64,000 nt of DNA. Origin: Cycas panzhihuaensis (Eukaryota; Cycadophyta). Numbering within the stretch: the first letter of the stretch is position 1; each line of letters starts with the position of its first letter. Below, piece by piece: positions 44,145-55,728 of this stretch. The translations under genes were made by a program, and so were the position numbers. The notes under the pieces were generated by a model. The model was not told where the DNA came from. It saw nothing but the letters and a program-made list of their open reading frames with translations, and searched no databases. The DNA lies in contig CM041465.1 of assembly GCA_023213395.1 (NCBI GenBank), positions 132,811,741 through 132,875,740 on the forward strand. The letters run 5' to 3'.

Positions 44145-45823
44145 ATGGCTATGCTGAGTTACATGGAGATGATGACTCAGGAGGATAGGGACATGCTGGA
44201 GAGGTGTGGCCTGTACAAGGCCCTCAAGACACCTCAGTACACGTCGGACTGTAGGTCATTGGTGGATATAGTGTCCCATTGGGACCGGAGGAGGCATGTG
44301 TTCCACCTACCATGTGGGATGTGATGGTCACGCCGAGGGATATCCCATGGACATCGGGAGTTCCCGACAGGGAGGCCGGTGAGACTGGGACGCCGCCAAA
44401 GACCGAGGCAAGACATGTGAGGCGCCTATGTTCTTCTGTGAGCCGGCAGGTGGGATCGAGGGGAGCACCCTCCGCATGTTCTATTATCCGGATTCCTCGA
44501 GTGAGGAAGATGATCATATTGTGCATTCTGCTCCGGATTTCCGAAGCGCAATTATAGAGAGATTCCGTGGAGGATGGATGGATGCACCGCCGCTAAGCCG
44601 GGCGAGAGGATGGACCGGGTACCGATAGCGGCGAACCTAGTCGCATACCGACACTATCAGGACGTTCGGCAGAGGTGGACTATTATACTGCACACGGTTA
44701 CAGCGTTTTTATTTTGGTCACTTCGCCAGCGGGCACCACGGGGACCTCACCCTATCACGCATCGTGCCCGATGGTCCACAGATGGCAGACTCGACTGAGG
44801 GGGACAGAGGACAGAGCCCACGTCAGACGATCGGTGGAGGCGACATCACTAGACCTCCTCACCCTCTCAGACTACATAGCTGAGCCATACAGGACGGTGA
44901 GGTGGGATAGCGATGACGAGGCGGGCGGAGCAGGAGTGCCCGCAGGCGATGATAGCAGCGATGATGGGGATGATGGAGATAGTGGGGACAGCGGGGCCGG
45001 CCCGTCACGACCTGCCGGAGGAGAGGCAGGCCCATCAGGAGCGCAGGGCGAGGTCAGAGGACCCGTGACTAGGGCCCGCAGGCTACGGATCGCGATGGGA
45101 TCCGCAGGGGCGAGAGCTGGGGCCGCCCCCACGAGGAGAGGGACCCAGTGCAGGAGGTGCCCAAGACGAGGCACTGCAGCCATGAGGAGAGCAGGAGGAG
45201 AGGATGTCACAGACGGAGGATCAGCGCCACAAAGCAGTGAGAGCCAACCTTTCCAAAGTCACTTAGCATCCGATAGAAGTTTGGTTTGGTTTGATCATGG
45301 TATATAGACCGACATGGCGTGTTGCATTGGTGTACAGCAGATCGAGACCGATAGAGGCTGTGGCGAGGGAGATATTCCCTCAGGTGTATGCAGAGGGCAA
45401 CCGCCCATCCAGTGCAGCGACGAGCCTAGAGCGTGGAGCCCACAGAGAGGCGTTCGCCCCATTGGTGAGGGCAAGGGACATATGGGCTGCAGAGTCCCAA
45501 GAGCATGTCACATCCTGTGGACGATCGCAGGAGAGGGATGATGCGAGACGCGAGCGAGATGAGCTGTGAGGACGGTACAGGCTCTAGAGGCACAGGGTGG
45601 TACAGGTGGACATGAGGAGAGTAGAACCCAGCTAGCAGTGATCACTGAGCGTCTCAGGGTGACAGAGGAGGTACTTCGGGGAGAGCGGGATCGTATCCAG
45701 GCCAGATACGATCAGCTAGTCGCGCAGATGGTCTCGAGGTCGAGCCGAAGCAGGACACAGACCCACACGGCAGTGACGACCCCGAGACGACCTAGGGATG
45801 AGGAGAGCGAGGCAGCAACATGA
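44145..45823 (+). pseudogene. Gypsy-4 antisense ORF, plant-mobile-domain-like N-terminus and coiled-coil C-terminus
   Basis: It lies on the strand opposite to gag-pol. ATG at 44145 opens MAMLSYMEMMTQEDRDMLER. CGLYKALKTPQ, then VSHWDRRRHVFHLPCG match the start of the plant mobile domain (a transposase-derived domain: GLY..., W, then FHLPCGE-type motif). A 1-base shift near 44325 leads to VTPRDIPWTSGVPDREAG. The middle is broken by more shifts. At 44850-45010, LDLLTLSDYIAEPYRTVRW is followed by an Asp/Ser/Gly-rich acidic tract. The C-terminus (about 45450-45823) is a long charged heptad-like helix (RERDEL, ITERLRVTEEVLRGERDRIQ), with a shift at about 45560. Antisense extra ORFs are known in Tat-type elements. 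The function is unknown. Confidence 0.55.
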
Positions 45824-46600
45824 GGCCCAAGAGGAGCCTCGGAGGCATGTGGTCCCCAGGAGAGGGATCACAAAGACCGAGAGAGATGGCACCCGTGAGC
45901 GGGCCACAACAAGAGGGATATGTATATGCAGATTGGGGAAAGCACGGGCCTGTGGGGTCATATATAGGACCATATGATTGTACCCTCGCAAGGACGCCTT
46001 CCAGTGATGTATGATGATATGATTTTTGATATGTATATATATATGCATGGGGTGATTGGAACCCCATTTGGATATGAGATGTTGTATATGATGTGTCGCA
46101 TGTGGATGATATGTATATTTATTTTTGTGTATTGTGAATGTTATGTTGCAGATGTTTTATGTTGTGGATATTTTGTTATATGATGCACACATTTCCTCCC
46201 ATGTACGACCACACGCCTAACAAGGGCACACACACATGCCGTGAGCGGGACGACATAGAAGTGTGAGGTTAGGGAGCAGGACGGAGTACATGTCTACAGG
46301 AGAGCATAGCGGGATATGCGAAGGAAACGGCGGGCAGGAAAGGGGGGCGACGATGCCCCCAAGTGTCTTCTTGGTTGGGGGATGCCCAAGCAAGACGACA
46401 CAAGGGTTCCCAAGAGAGTATGGGAACGCGGGTTCCGCGGAAGGAACCGAAAAGAAGAAGACGGATCCATCTTAGACTGCCACTCTACCCGTGATTGGGA
46501 AGAATGGGGACAACCTAAGATGGTAGTTTAAGCTCATTTCGGAGCAAGGCGAAGGGATCGCCGAGGGATCATGCGTAAAACTTCTTAAGGAACATCCCAT
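45824..46600. other. Gypsy-4 sequence between the antisense ORF and integrase
   Basis: T/G-rich on the plus strand near 46000-46180 (TATATATATGCATGG), which could hold the 3' end of the antisense transcript. Then a purine-rich stretch 46260-46530. No product recognised. Confidence 0.5.
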
Positions 46601-47790
46601 TAACGCTTTCAAATTCGAGGCCCTTCCGTGGTGGCTATCTCAGAAGCACCATTATCGAGGGATTCGATAATGACAAAGGGACCAACCCATCAGGGTTTGA
46701 ATTTGGTCAAACGGTCATGGAGATATTCGAGCTTGAGGACGTAGTCCCCAGGAAACAAAGGGCGGGAACGAAGGCGTTTATCATGAGCCCTTTGTGAGCG
46801 GGCTTTGGATGCTAGGTTAGCCTGATAAGCGCTGCCGCCTCTCATCCAAAGCTCGAGGTCAGCAGCAGCCCGCCGGATCGACTCTTCGTCGATGAAACCT
46901 CAAAGGGAAACTCGCAAAGAAGGGATCTCCACCTCCAATGGGAGCACCGCCTCAGTACCGTAGACCAGGGAGAACGGGGTCATTCCTGTAGCGGAACGGA
47001 TAGAGGTACGATAAGCCCACAAGGCAGAGGGCAGCTGAAGGTGCCAATCCCTCTGGGATTGAGCAACCGTTTTCTTGAGGATGCTGACAAGAGTCTTATT
47101 AAAAGACTCCACTTGGCCATTTGCCTGAGGGTAATAAGGGGAAGAAGTCTTGTGAGAGATTTTGAACTTCTCACAAAGCTCGTCCACCTCCTTATTACAG
47201 AAAAGAGTTCCATTGTCGGTGATTAGGACATTCGGAATTCCAAAACGGCAAATGATGTGCTGGTAAATGAACGTAGCAATTGTTTCGCCGTGGCCTTTCG
47301 CTCAGTGGGGACTAGACCTCATTGGGGCTAATAGGATGCAAGGCCTCGGAAGGCACATGGGAAATGTTGGCGTGCTTTTGACATCGCCGACATTTCCGAG
47401 CAAAGGCATGAGCGTCTTTAAAAAGAGATGGCCAAAAGTAGCCCATGCGAAGGATCCTCTGAGCCATAGATCGCCCCTCAGTGACCTCCACAAATGCCGT
47501 GGTGGCATTCGCGGAGCACCTGGTCAGCTTCGTCAGCGGTGACGCAGCGGAGGAGGACCCCATCAAAGGACCTTTTATACAATACCTCGTCCACGAGGAG
47601 GTACTGCCTGGCAGAAGTCCGGATACGAGATTTAACTTTGTTACTAGCGTCGGGGCGGTATTGTCGCCGCGTGAGATACCGATCGTTACCGTACCACTCA
47701 TTGTCGATGAGTGGATGGGGAGGAGCTCCCGAATCGTCAAGATGGACTCATCGGAGAGAGTCGTCAACGGAGTATCAAAGGAGTTAGGGA
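46601..47790 (-). pseudogene. Gypsy-4 integrase, with an internal inversion
   Basis: On the minus strand the HHCC finger is at about 47520-47360, with AQRILRMGYFWPSLFKDA and CRRCQKHANISH. The core resumes at about 47280 with ATFIYQHIICRFGIPN, LITDNG (second Asp) and YYPQANGQVESFNK (catalytic Glu). The C-terminal part has DYVLKLEYLHDRLTKF to about 46620. The first-Asp segment SPWPFAQWGLDLIG is present but on the plus strand at 47285-47327, and about 70 residues between it and the core are gone. Integration activity is therefore lost. Stops occur near 46895. Confidence 0.82.
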
Positions 47791-49076
47791 TAGGGGCGTC
47801 CGAAGTTGCTCTGCCACTATCATGCCCTTCTTTGATTTCCTGGTTAACGATAAGGAGATCAAATTCACGGAGTAGGACGGCCCAACGACCGCCCCACCAC
47901 AAATCTGCACGAGTAAGTAAGTATCTCAAGGGATCAGATTGAACGATCACCTTGGTAGTGTTGCCGAGCAAGTAGTGCCTAAACTTCTTGGTGGCATGGA
48001 CCAAGGAGAGGCATTCCTTCTCGGCAAGGGAATAGTTAAGCCCAGCAGCCATGAGAGTGCGACTGATGAAATATATAGCTCTCTCGCCTCGAGTCGCCCT
48101 CCCGAGCGAGCATAGCGCCAAGGACTCGCCGAGGTATATAGGATGAAGGGCCTATCGAACCGGGGAGGCGCTAACGTAGGAGCGGAAGCCAAGGCTTCCT
48201 TGAGTCCTTCAAGGCCTTTTGGGTCTTGTGACTGTGCAAAAGGAGCTCCCTTCTTCAACAGTTTGTGAGGGGTTTAGCGCCACAAATAAGTTCCGCTAAG
48301 AAGCGCCTGAGGAAACCGAGCTTGCCTAGAAACGACTTAATCTGCCGTTGAGTTCTAGGTGGCGGCATGTCGAGAATCGCCCTGACTTTGTCAGGGTCAA
48401 TCTGAATTCCCCGCTTAGAGACGAGGAATCCAAGGAGTTTGCCCGAGGTAACGGCAAACACACATTTAAGCGGATTAAGGCTGACGTGATACTCGCGGCA
48501 TCGTGAGAAGATGGCACGCAAGTCGGAAGGATGATGGGCTCTCACGCGGGAAAGACCCATCATATCATCCATAAAGACCTCCAACGTGTCGTTGATGAGG
48601 TCGTGGAAGATGAAATGCATGGCTCTTTGCAAGTAGCACCTGCATTTTTAAGGCCAAAGGGCATCGCCTTGTAGGCGAAGGTACCCCAAGGAGTAGTGAA
48701 GGCCGTCTTATGGCGGTCTTCGGGAGAAATCTGAATTTGGTTGTAACCGGAGAAGCCGTCCATTAGGGACATCACTTCGAATCCGGCGGTGCGATCAATG
48801 ATCTGATCTAGGAAGGGTAACGGGAAATTGTCCTTAGGACAAGCGTTGTTGATGTCGCGAAAGTCGACATTATACACGGATTGCCCCGCTCTTTTAGCAA
48901 CTGAACAATATTGGAGACCCACTTGGGGTAGTCAATAGAGGTAATGAGCCAGTCGTCCGAAGCTTTTCTACCTCCATCTTGACGGGCAGAGCTTCGGGTG
49001 AAGGACGCCGTCGCGCATGCGGCGCCAGAAGGGTGGTGAGGTTATGAGTGACAATCGAGGGGTCGATTCCCTTCAT
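47791..49076 (-). pseudogene. Gypsy-4 reverse transcriptase and first RNase H
   Basis: Reverse transcriptase runs from about 48900, with VDFRDINNACPKDNFPLP, MDGFSGYNQIQI and TPWGTFAYKAMPFGLKNAG, to the active site EVFMDDMMG at about 48570. A frame change near 48620 and the thumb LLGFLVSKRGIQIDPDKV follow, to about 48250. RNase H continues with RAIYFISRTLMAAGLNYSLAEKE and RHYLLGNTTKVIVQSD to about 47850. Stops and shifts separate the segments at 48905, 48620, 48255 and 48120. Both Asp of M-D-D are kept. Confidence 0.85.
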
Positions 49077-50409
49077 GTCAGCATAATCCCACGCGAAAAT
49101 GTCTCGAAACTCCTAGAACAGAAGGGAGTATTCCCTTACCTCATCAGGAGAGCATTCCAACCCAACCTTAATGACCTTGCCCAGGGCCAAGACTACGCCC
49201 GGGTTGCCCCCATGCACATGGCGCTGCCCTCCTCAAGTGGAGAGGGCAAGATCAACGGAGGCGGAGGAATAAGAGACGGATCGGATTAGCAAGCGTGATC
49301 CGATCGCGAGGATCTTCCGTGACCAAGCCGGGTGACCGTAAGGTGTTAGGCGCAAGGCCCGCTAGATGCTCGAGCAGTGGCTTCATCGCCCTCGAAATAA
49401 TCCACACCATGGATGACCTTACTCGAGTAGGAGAAGCACCGAGGGAGCGGAGCAACGGACCGTGATGACCGTCGGGTTGCTCGGCTTCCTCACGGAAATC
49501 AAGGAAAATGTAAAAGGTGACCCTCAGAAGGAGCAAAAGGCAATTCCTCAAAACCATTACCTACGGGGGGTAATGAAAAAGGAGAAATGCCAACAGGCGG
49601 GTCAACACGAGCGATGACGTGTGACATGCACGAGGGGCTAACCTCACCAATGAGAGAGGTTCTAGACGGGGATCTAGAGCAAGGCAGGTGCGACCTATTG
49701 GCGCGAAGGAAAGAGACGGGGTGAGGACAATCCTCGTCTTCGTCGAGCGACTCATCATCGCTGAACGGGCGAGGTACCAGAACTCCCAACGCCAATAGGG
49801 GCGAACCGCGTGAGACTAGGAGGAGAAGACGCGGGGTCTTCTTCGGACGGGTTAGGTATCCCAATAGAGCAAGCCGAGGCATGAGTGGATGAACCTTGGT
49901 TTGCTGAACTGGTAGAGCGAGTTTGTTTAGTAAAAGGGCGTTCGCGGGGGATCACTCTCATTCGTCCGTCATGGACGAATTTAGGCTGCCCCCAAAGGGT
50001 CGAGCACACGGCTCCCATTTGGTCAAGCCAAGGACGACCTAGAAGGAGGTTGTAATCCACATCAACGCCAAGGACTACAACGTCGGCAAGAACGGTCTTA
50101 CCCTCAAGGGTAAGCGGAATCGCGGCTGCATCCCAAAGGGGTCTTCTCGCTACCGTCATACCCTTGGCATCGCCAGGGAACGGGTTCCAAGGCGGAAATG
50201 CCAAGCTCTTGCATGACACGCAAGGGCATGGCATTGACGGAAGAATCGTTGTCGACAACAGTTCTTCGAAGAGTACAATCAGGCGTGTCGATGGTGATGG
50301 TGAATGGGAAGTTCCACTGACGTTCCCTTTCACCTAGGGGAAGATCCTTAGGATCAAAGGAATAGCAGTCCACAACCTTGGGCGACACCCAAAGCGTGAT
50401 GTACATCAC
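49077..50409 (-). pseudogene. Gypsy-4 protease and linker to reverse transcriptase
   Basis: The protease at 50409-49980 shows FTITIDTPDCTLRRTVVDND, SSVNAMPLRVMQELGI and, after a shift near 50160, GVDVDYNLLLGRPWLDQMGA. D-Y-N-L-L-L-G-R-P-W is the usual C-terminal protease segment of Tat-type elements. The active-site triplet reads D-N-D. A linker of low conservation with several stops fills 49750-49080. Confidence 0.72.
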
Positions 50410-53111
50410 TCGATCCTAAAGCTTCCAGGAGGAGGGCCCGCCGCCGACAACTCCTCGAACGCCCATCAAGGACATTCCCGCGGGCGACTGTATGGAGCTC
50501 GCCCACGACAGAGAAAGGCTTACCCTTCCCAAGAGGGTTGGGTAAGTGCCCTTCGTAAATCGTGAACGACCCCGCATGTGAATAGCCTTGGGAAAGAGAG
50601 GAACTTCCGAGGAAGGGTCTCCCAAGAGGGCCTGGGAGCGGAGGACAAAAGCTATCCGCTTCCTTAGCGGCTTGAGACCGCGTAAGGGCAAAAGTGGAGT
50701 TGCTTCAATCTGGATCACCTTCTTCCCCCTGTTCCGGGGTCGTGAAGGTGACGGGGTGCGACGGCTAGGAGAACGAGAAGAGGAAGAAGAATTCCTAGTA
50801 CCCTTCCCTTTATCGCGGGAAGGACAGGGATCAGGCGATCTTCCCTGCTACGGTTGTTCTTGGTTTCATGCGATCACGCTCCCGTGCTTAGGAACGGATC
50901 CTTATGAATTGGTTGATCCAAATTAGGCCTTGAGGCCCATTTGGGAGAAGAATCGCCGAGGGCATCCTTGGATGCCGGGCCCTACATCGCGAATCGCCGT
51001 GGAAGCAATCCCCATGAATGGAGCACCACTTCTTCTCAAGCGGGGTCAAACCTCCTCGCTTAAGAGGATCGGGCTTTCATTCCCGGGAAGAGGAGCTTGG
51101 GTAGTTTGTTGGACTTGTTTGTTTGATGTAGGAGATGAAGGATCTTGAAGCTTGAGCTCTTCATCGCACGCTCGAATGAGCGATAGGCGATGTGAGAGGG
51201 TCTAAAGTCCTCTGTGAGGATGAGAGGAAGACCGCGCTACCGGGAAGGTTTGGTATCCTTGGTAGGGGTGGTGCCTCACCGCTGTGAGGGCTTAAGAGGT
51301 TTCTTGAGACCCGCTTGGATCTCAATAGCCTCTAACGCCAAGCACTTGGTGATCGCAGAATCACATGTAGTTGCCCCCATCTTGAGGACTTCCACGTGGA
51401 CTTCGGGACGAAGCGCATTGACGAATGTGTCTTGCTCACCTCCCGCAATGATGCCTTAGTGGAATGAAGCAAGTCGTGGAATCTCCGCACAAAGTCACGA
51501 TTCATCTCATCGTGACCTTGTTTGAGCGAAAGAAGAGACTTCATTCCGCCTCGAATGGACGAGCTACATCAAACAGTTGATGAACTCATCCACCAATTCC
51601 GGAATGAATGGATGGAATGGGCAGGAGACGTGAGAACCACTTGAGGGCGCCACCGCAAGGATCTAGGGAATAGTTTCATCAAAATATGGTCGTAAGCCCA
51701 AGAATCGATGCATGCCATAGAAAACTACGGACATGCTCCGGGTCATGGACGAAGTTCCATCGAATCTAGGAACTTGTGGGGATGAAGCGCAAGTTGGTTC
51801 GCAACGCCTCAACCGAAGAGGAGTTGACCTAAAGTCCATGAAGGAGCGCGCCTTGCTCGAATCAGAGGATCAACGAACGCTGAAGTAGGTAACGCACAAG
51901 GAGCGGATGGGGTGGGACACCCTCCCTCCTGAGGAAGCGCCGCCGAAAAGAGGCGTGGGGGTAGGTGCCTTGGAAGGGAGTCGGGTTCCTTTGCAAAGGC
52001 ACAACAGATGGGATTGCGCTGGAAGAAGGGCAAGACGGATGTGGAACCGAGTTTTGCCCATATGGGCCACCCGTAGGTGGAGCAACCCCATATGGGTGTA
52101 GCGGATCCACTCCATAAACGGGAAGACGGTTTCCTCTACCCTGCCCCCAAGGTTGAGAGGTATATCCCGGGGAACGTGAGAAGGAAGCACCAACGTCTCG
52201 GGTCGGAGGATGCGTGGGAGCGAATCCCACATGACTAGTGGTTGAAAGCTAGTAGGACCAATAGGCCTACTAGGGACCAGATGCGCCACATTAGGAGATG
52301 GCACATTGGTTTGATTAGGAGCGGGTATGCTAACCCTTAATTGAGGGAAAGACACACCACGAGAAGATCCTAAGGCATTAGGACCTTGATGAGGGACGGG
52401 AGGTGCCACGCACGCCCCCACTGCAGGGAACGAGTGGGACGTACGTGTAGGCACGAAGGGATTTGTGGTCATAGGAAGGGTGGATGAGGATGAAGCATGA
52501 GGTGGGGGAGCGGAAGAGGAAGAGGCCCCTCCACGAAGAACATCCTCAAACCACCTAGGACGCGGTTGCAAGCGTGTTACGCGGCAACACTCGTTGAAAG
52601 CTTCAACTACGTCAACAGGAGGAGTCCCAACACACTCGTAAGAGGTGATCGGAACCTCAAACAAGGTAGGATCCTCGGAACGTTCCTCATAAGAATTGCC
52701 AACTACGTGGCAACCCTCAAGAGGAACGGGTCCTTCTACGGCGTGGGTAGAAGGATGAGCATCGAAAGAAAGGTGTTGGTCGTTTGGATAATAAAGGGGG
52801 TCATCACCCTCTTGGGTGGACCCGGGAATAGCAGGAGGAAAGGCATGGGTTTCCATGGCTGAAGTATGGTAGGTCCAATCGGAAGAGTACCCCTCCATAG
52901 TCGGATCGGAATCCGACGAGGCAAGAAGGCGATACTCAGGGTCCTCTAACAAAGGAGGTAGACCGCGTAAACGACGAGAGAAACGCCGCATGCAAGGTCG
53001 ACTGACAATGTTAGGAAAAGAGAAAAAGCGGTAAGACACACGCGTTGGGGGGTACCCAACGTGGAGATCGGGATAAGTATGAAAAGGATCACACAAGAGT
53101 AGCGAAACCAA
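50410..53111 (-). pseudogene. Gypsy-4 gag
   Basis: The N-terminal part is a 413-codon open frame at 53111-51870, rich in Pro, Ser and His, with YSSDWTYHTSAMETHAFPPA and a predicted N-terminal start among several Met. The capsid-type core is at about 51870-51290 and is broken by stops; SLLSLKQGHDEMNRDFVRRF (about 51540) and RPEVHVEVLKMG lie in it. A knuckle-like segment KWCSIHGDCFHGDSRC is at about 51020. A degraded basic stretch reaches protease near 50410. Gag would form the particle. Confidence 0.7.
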
Positions 53112-53161
53112 CCGAAGAGAGCGAAACTAGCTCCCTTCGGGCACCCCAGATAGTCGCCCGA
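53112..53161 (-). promoter_or_regulatory. Gypsy-4 primer binding site region
   Basis: Left of the 5' LTR the plus strand reads GGGCACCCCAGATAGTCGCC, then CGA. On the element strand TGGGGTGCCCGAAGGGAGC starts about 10 bases from the LTR and looks like a tRNA 3'-end complement, but I cannot name the tRNA. Confidence 0.4.
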
Positions 53162-55723
53162 TGGACGCTGCTACGGGATAACTACCTAACTGATAGGTGT
53201 AAGGGTGAGTGAGTGGTGGAATGGTAGAAGGTAGGACCTAAAAGGTGGGTAACTACCACGCAGAGCGCCCCGTGCGCCGGAGCACGAGTTTGGGATCTGC
53301 AATGGAGTATGGCTACTGTTGGGTGACCCTTCACCGCTTCGAGTAAGGGGTGAAGGTGCATAGGGCAAACCTGAGTTGACCTGGGAATAGGACCCTCCCA
53401 CCCTTGGGTGGCCAGAAGAGGGGAAGAGAAGACCTAATGGAGACAGGCCAAGAGCAATCCTACACAACCTAACTGGGTACACGAGTGATGCGGGAAGCAA
53501 GGCACTCGTGTGGTTAAGGAGAGAGAAGGAAAGGTAAGGTAAGGGAGGACTCCTACAATCTTTCCTACGAATGATAAAGATGCATGAAACAAGACAAACG
53601 AATCGCAAACAAGTACCAAACCAATTCTCCCCTTTTATCCTTCAGTGTACTAATTACTACAAAAGAAATAAAAGGAAAAGAAAGGGTAGCGGGGGGAACG
53701 AAACGTGCACCTGGAGCGAAGGCGTGCGAGACGAAGTAACCTTCTCGAGGAGCACCCAACCACTCCGCGCGACGTACTGGATGCGAGATATTGCGGCGGA
53801 CGAAGAGGGGGCTTCCTTACCTTCCCCGAAAAATCAAATGCAATACCAAGAAAGAAAGGAAACACCAACTAAGAAATGAAATAGCATGGAAACGTAACGC
53901 ATATGAAGGTGCTTACCGGTAGCTAGGCCCACGGGCGATGCACTCCACGCTTCCCAAGTACCTGCAAGCAATAGCGGTCTCTTTCTCTTCCCGAAGGAAG
54001 AGCACTAACATGCAACACAAAAACTCTAACAATATATGCCTAAATAACGTAAACGAGAATTGGAATATACATGCGTTAGTGCTAATCCAACAATGAAAGT
54101 ATCAAAAGAAAGTGACCAAAGTGAAAGTAAATGGTTGGGTAAGCCTCGGAGTGGCCTACCTCCCGCAAATGATGCCCAAACCTCCCCCCAAGAGCCACGA
54201 GGCAGCGAGGGGAAAGTCAAGAACAAGGGCTGGAAAATGGCAGCAAAAAGGGGCAAAGAAAGGCCCAAGGGTACCCACGGCGAACCGGGATGCTATGAGG
54301 AGCAAACCGAGTGACCTGGGGAAGAAAGGTGAAGCGGAAAACCAGCGGTTGGGACTTATGAGTGATGCCCAAACCTGAGCAAAAGGTTCCAAATCAGCGC
54401 TGCAACTTGTGACAAATACCGGTTTGGGGAACCAAAGGCAGCCTTCAAACCCTTGTTTGCAAGCCAAGGGCAGCACGGGGCGAGAGGGAGGTTTTGGGGG
54501 GCTTAGAGCCGCCTAGGGAGCATGGAAGGTGGTACGGAATCCACCCAGCTCCTCTCCAAAACCTATGCAACCCCTCCACGCTGCTGCCTTGGACAAAGAA
54601 CGCAGTAAGAAGCACATGGAGAGTGGTATAATTTCAAAAGGGAGGACAACCAACTCTCAAGCAACAAGTAAGAGCAAACAAGCTGAAGCATGAATATCAC
54701 AAGAAAACAAGCATAAAAACAAGGAATACCTGGAGAGAAGAGGCAAGAGATTTGCCTCAGCCAAAGGGAAGCGGAGAGGGACTGATAAATCAGCCCAGAT
54801 CTGAAGTAGAGCAGGTTTGAGGCCCTGCTACGGAGGTGTGACGGGAAACTCCTGCACTTGGGGCGCTTAAGGACTGCCTGGACAAAGACCAGCTGGAAAC
54901 CACTTCAAAGGAGCCCTCTCCAAGGCGTTTGAGGGGCTGGGAGAATGTCTCAGCCACGCCAAAGGAGAGTCAAGGCTGTATGAAGAGTGCAGTCCAGTTG
55001 ATGCAAAGAAAGCAGAGAGAAGCAGGCAGAGAGTGTTTCCTTGAGAGCAATTCCAAAAGTGAGCCAAAAGATCCTTGAAAATGAGCCAAAAGGGCTTAAG
55101 TACTCAAGCAAAACCCTAAAGCGTGCGATTAGGGCGCACCGAAGAGAAACAAAGGCGAGCCACGTGGCAGTTTCGCAATAAATGCGAAATTGCCACGGCG
55201 GATTTTTAAAACAACTCGAGATACTGCACCGCTGAATATTCCGGCCTGCAAAAACCGGGCAAGACGGACCTAGAGCTAAAAATGGGGCCCACCAACCAGT
55301 CCAGGTTGGGGGTAGACGACAGAAAAGGCTAACATAAAGCTAAAACACCTACCCGGGAGCAAACAGGTCAACAAAACGAGTCCAAAGGAGCAAAAATAGG
55401 GCTCGAGTGGGGTGGCAAGTTGACCAAACGATGACGAGTCATCACACGGGTGGAGGCGGCGCAAACCTAGTGGATCCTGGAGCGAGGAGGGCAGATGCGG
55501 GAAGTAATACGGTCACCAGGGTGCCACACTACCGGGAGTGTGCCCCTGCTATAGTCGTCATGGGCTAAAATAAGTGTGGACGACTACAAGGTCGCCCACA
55601 AAATCATACACATGCAGATACGTAAGCAAACATCCAGTAAAAGAAAGCGATGACAATGCAAGAGACATACCTGCACTTACCTGAGTCGGTGATTCCGTAT
55701 CCATTCCCGGAAGCCGGGAAACA
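53162..55723 (-). repeat. Gypsy-4 5' LTR (right copy), 2562 bp
   Basis: From TGGACGCTGCTACGGG to AAGCCGGGAAACA, followed by target duplication GAAGA. It matches 39577-42128 with scattered substitutions and short indels, the most diverged stretch being near 55210-55265. Confidence 0.9.
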
Positions 55724-55728
55724 GAAGA

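Larger units (their letters stand above)
39577..55723 (-). mobile_element. Gypsy-4: 16.1-kb Ty3/Gypsy (Tat-like) element with 2.55-kb LTRs
   Basis: LTRs at 39577-42128 and 53162-55723. Perfect target duplication GAAGA at 39572-39576 and 55724-55728. Gag, protease, reverse transcriptase, RNase H and integrase are on the minus strand from 53111 down to about 46600. Then come an antisense (plus-strand) ORF, a second RNase H-like ORF on the minus strand, and the 3' LTR. It is visibly more GC-rich than the elements around it. The size, the D-[GN]-x protease style, the second RNase H and the antisense ORF suggest the Tat group, by resemblance only. Confidence 0.92.

Noticed and set aside
47481-47942. 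153-codon plus-strand open frame
   Set aside because: Mirror of Gypsy-4 RNase H and integrase finger coding on the minus strand; no motif of its own.
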